A stretch of 7,427 nt of DNA. Source: Phyllobacteriaceae bacterium (GTDB taxonomy: Bacteria > Pseudomonadota > Alphaproteobacteria > Rhizobiales > Ancalomicrobiaceae). The notes under the pieces were generated by a model. That model saw nothing but the letters and a program-made list of their open reading frames with translations. It was not told where the DNA came from and did not search any database. The DNA lies in assembly GCA_012517025.1 (NCBI GenBank), contig JAAYVT010000064.1, forward strand, positions 1 through 7,427. The letters run 5' to 3'. Positions 4,711-7,427 of this stretch are shown here, piece after piece; the first letter of the stretch is position 1; the number at the start of each line of letters is the position of its first letter. The translations under genes were made by a program, and so were the position numbers.

Positions 4711-7427
4711 CTATTGAGAATATAATGAGAGGTGCGACTCGCATGGTTCCTGCGGGGCGTCAATATTTCGTTGTAATCGACAGCGCAAAGCAAGCGACGT
4801 CTGGGCCAATGCAACTGCATTTTCGAAGGTTGGAATGGAAATTATCTGCTTTCCTCCCGATATATTGTTTACTATTTTGCCATTTTCGGTAAAATAGGCA
4901 GCCGAAGACCTTCCTAGAACCCCGAACTCCTTCAATATACGGAGTGAGGTTGTTGAGTAGAAGTACATCTGTAAGCCATTGAGCCCGGGATTTATCCCTA
5001 TAATATAGTTCATTCCAGAACGATCTGGTTCCGCATATTCAACGGGGGCATCCATTAAAAATAACACGCGATTATCCCATTGATTTGTAATCGTATTCTT
5101 GAAAAGTTGCATAACTCTATTATCTCCAAATGATGTTGTAATTATTTCGTCCGAGGTATCGAGAAAGAATGCCGTTGCTAAATTTCGCATATCGATCGTT
5201 TGATGATCGACATCGCGTATATTTTTTGAATATATAACGTCATCGACGTTATATATATTTATTTGATTTTCAAGCTTAAATAGAATTTTTCTTCCATCTC
5301 TAGATATCTGCAAGCAAAATGGAGATTTTATGTAATCTAAATTTATTTCTATATCTACTAAATTATCCTCTATTTTTAACCCAATGTGTTCCTTATTGTC
5401 TTCATCGAAGAAGTCTTTGGCGGAAAATTTCCTACCATTGATAATGAAATTATGGTCACCTATTCGGTTGCGTCCAGAACAAGTTCCTGGATTCAGAGGA
5501 GCATAACTTTCCTGTTTATCATCAAATGTATCGTCAGAAATATCTTCAGAAACCCAGCTCTTATCTTCTCGGTCATCACCAAGCGTAAATCGAGTTATTC
5601 TTCCGTCGTCCGGCTCAACTACCAGAACCGACCCATCTTTCGCAAATTTTCCGGCTTTAGGATGTGAAGCTAGTCGTTCCGAAAAATCAAGCATTCCATT
5701 TTTATCAAATACAAACAGATACCTATCTATCACCATAGCTATGCGGTCTCTCAGCGGATCAATCGCGGTCCACAAAGCATTAACACTAGATAATTTGTAT
5801 TCAAATAGGCCATCTCGTAAATCTACAACCTTCTTCTCCGCCGTGATAAGGGTGTCTACACGCTCCGATCCTGAAGTTGTTGAGCTGACTGAAGTAATTA
5901 AAAAGCCTGATTTGCCCCTTGCACATATAAAATTTTGAGGTTCTTTTGCCCTTAAAGCATCAATTAGAGCTCTGAATGGCTCCTTTCCAATATTTATATT
6001 ACAATTTCCGACTGTAATCTCAGCCTTTTCAAGTTGCTTTTCGTCAATTTTTCTGACTTGTATATTACCATTAATGAGCATTAAACTGTAATATTCACCA
6101 TCAGTGGTTCTTGCTATTAATAATTTCTCATTTATACTTGCGTATATTATAGAAAAAGGCTCTTCATTTGCCCGGTATTGATATGACTTTTTGTATTTCA
6201 AATCAAACACCTGAAGACTCGCATATTCGGGGTACTTGTCCTCGCAGGCGAAACTATTCGAACGAATAAAGTATCGGTCGCGTAGAAGACGAATTTCTGA
6301 ATTTGTAGTGCAGCCAGGATATGGCGTCTCGTTACCCCACAGTTGGTCGGGACTGATAATTTCATCCTTCCCGTTGGTAGTATTGATTATGTGAATTCCG
6401 AGATTAGTCGAAACAATTGCGATTTTTTGGTAATCAATTTGAAATATTGACTTAATATGTTGGGTCACATACTCTGGGGCTGAAATTGGAATAAGTTTTC
6501 CGGAGTCTTCGACTCGATATATGGCATGATTAAGTTTATCAACAAATAAAATATCTCCTCCGGTATCATATACATCAAGATTTGGCTGTGTATATGTTAT
6601 TTCGCGACGCGCAAAAGCGCTCACTCCTCTGAGTAAAGTATCCTTAATTGATTCATTAATATTGCTATCAGTATTGTATTTTGCATACTTAAGGGTTAGA
6701 ATAAGGGCCTTGTCAATGGATCCATTGTCGATGTATTGATCTGCAACTCGAGAACTAAGAAGGGCTGATTGCTTTTCAGCAATTTCGCGCTGTTTGTTGG
6801 CTTCAAGAAAAGCGCCGTTTGCGAGTTCCGTCTTGTCCTGGGCAATTTCGGTCTGGCGGACGGCTAGTTGGCGTTGTGCCTCGGCATCTAGCCTCGCCCT
6901 CCAGGCGCTGCCGGCCCCAATGACCGCGGCGATCGCAACCAGCCCAAACACCACCGATGCACCAATAGAAACGCGCTGAGCGCGGCGGGCCCGGTGAGCC
7001 GAAAGTACGACGTAACCGACTAGCGAGTCGGCTAGTTCACCGCGGAAGTCGCGAACAAGGTCCTCGGCTTCGGCCAACGCGATGCCCCGCGGCAAAAGGA
7101 GATCAGCCGGCTTACCCTTCGACGCCCACCGCACTTCGGCCTCAGTCACCTCGCGGGCTACCCTGTAGTAGTTGGCATTATCGGCCACAAGCTTGGCGGC
7201 GCGAGGCCAGGCGTCGATGACGCGCTGGTGGGCGACGCGGACGGTCGCGCCAGCACCCTCAGTCGCCTCGGCCTCGCCGATCAGGATGCGGGCGGCGATC
7301 AGTCTGTCGACTAATGCCTTTGCTTGAGGAGTCGCTGCGGCCTGGGTATAAAGCGCTGCTCGGATCGCCGGGCGGCGCGCTCCATCCAAGCCGGCGGTTT
7401 CACCGACCAGTTGCCGCATCAGCCGCG
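4711..7427 (-). CDS. STAND-type NTPase protein, C-terminal part: membrane helix, coiled coil, propeller-like sensor (N-terminus outside window)
   Basis: The open frame enters from the right edge and ends at TAG 4711-4713; the first in-window Met is at 7419 but the frame is open before it (...RLMRQLVGE), so this is not the start. Residues counted from that Met: 1-135 resemble the region after the NTPase core of bacterial STAND proteins with WD40-like C-termini, including AHQRVIDAWPRA (63-74; relatives have HEALIxAWPRL). About 150-172 is one membrane helix (VSIGASVVFGLVAIAAVIGAG), preceded by basic residues. About 174-225 is a coiled coil; ADQYIDNGSIDKALILTLKYA (226-246) matches the helix preceding the propeller in relatives. 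About 250-860 is rich in short beta strands and likely folds as one or two propellers, though no clear WD pairs are seen. The tail (FENAVALAQTSLALRCRLQR) resembles the end motif of such proteins, so the C-terminus looks complete. The family acts as ATP-driven switches, some in anti-phage defence. P-loop and any effector domain are off the window, so the role is inferred. The propeller half is AT-rich, unlike the rest. Confidence 0.65.
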   Translation of the reverse strand, partial: RLMRQLVGETAGLDGARRPAIRAALYTQAAATPQAKALVDRLIAARILIGEAEATEGAGATVRVAHQRVIDAWPRAAKLVADNANYYRVAREVTEAEVRWASKGKPADLLLPRGIALAEAEDLVRDFRGELADSLVGYVVLSAHRARRAQRVSIGASVVFGLVAIAAVIGAGSAWRARLDAEAQRQLAVRQTEIAQDKTELANGAFLEANKQREIAEKQSALLSSRVADQYIDNGSIDKALILTLKYAKYNTDSNINESIKDTLLRGVSAFARREITYTQPNLDVYDTGGDILFVDKLNHAIYRVEDSGKLIPISAPEYVTQHIKSIFQIDYQKIAIVSTNLGIHIINTTNGKDEIISPDQLWGNETPYPGCTTNSEIRLLRDRYFIRSNSFACEDKYPEYASLQVFDLKYKKSYQYRANEEPFSIIYASINEKLLIARTTDGEYYSLMLINGNIQVRKIDEKQLEKAEITVGNCNINIGKEPFRALIDALRAKEPQNFICARGKSGFLITSVSSTTSGSERVDTLITAEKKVVDLRDGLFEYKLSSVNALWTAIDPLRDRIAMVIDRYLFVFDKNGMLDFSERLASHPKAGKFAKDGSVLVVEPDDGRITRFTLGDDREDKSWVSEDISDDTFDDKQESYAPLNPGTCSGRNRIGDHNFIINGRKFSAKDFFDEDNKEHIGLKIEDNLVDIEINLDYIKSPFCLQISRDGRKILFKLENQINIYNVDDVIYSKNIRDVDHQTIDMRNLATAFFLDTSDEIITTSFGDNRVMQLFKNTITNQWDNRVLFLMDAPVEYAEPDRSGMNYIIGINPGLNGLQMYFYSTTSLRILKEFGVLGRSSAAYFTENGKIVNNISGGKQIISIPTFENAVALAQTSLALRCRLQRNIDAPQEPCESHLSLYSQ

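Overview
The window is high-GC bacterial DNA from an accessory region. The IS content (two IS66-type elements, one IS5-type and IS21-type remnants) and the GC-rich codon use fit an alphaproteobacterium of the Rhizobiales or Rhodospirillales kind, perhaps a plasmid or genomic island. The organism is inferred from general style only; there is no rRNA, tRNA or housekeeping gene to fix it.

Layout. (1) 1-534: the left part of the window is the end of an IS66 element on the minus strand. It has tnpA (running off the left edge) and a clear IS66 terminus (GTAAGCG...) at 534. (2) 535-635: this IS66 element sits in the first 34 codons of what looks like an IS21-type istA gene (minus strand), leaving only its N-terminus. 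(3) About 640-1931: an IS5-family element on the plus strand, whose transposase frame is whole except for one in-frame TAG at codon 50. (4) 1932-2117: non-coding DNA leading into a second IS66 element. (5) 2118-4561: the second IS66 element, with tnpA-tnpB translationally coupled and tnpC broken by a one-base shift between the second catalytic Asp and the catalytic Glu. (6) 4610-4678: three copies of a TGGCCGG...TCGGAAT repeat at a 23-base period, which look like the multi-repeat end of an IS21 element. (7) 4711-7427: a long minus-strand gene, cut by the right edge. It encodes the C-terminal part of a STAND-type NTPase protein: an end-of-NTPase helical module, one membrane helix, a coiled coil and a large beta-propeller-like sensor region.

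How it fits together. The simplest reading (inference) is an IS graveyard built just downstream of a large STAND-family signalling or defence-type gene. An IS21 element landed within about 35 bases of that gene's stop codon. IS5 and IS66 copies then inserted into the IS21 element, so its terminal repeats (4610-4678) now lie 4 kb from its istA start (635). At least two of the transposases visible here are inactivated by point mutations.

The most interesting biology is the STAND-like gene. Its conserved membrane and NTPase-side part is GC-rich like the rest of the window, but its propeller part (from roughly residue 214 on) is strikingly AT-rich. This suggests a mosaic gene in which the sensor domain was swapped in from a different source.
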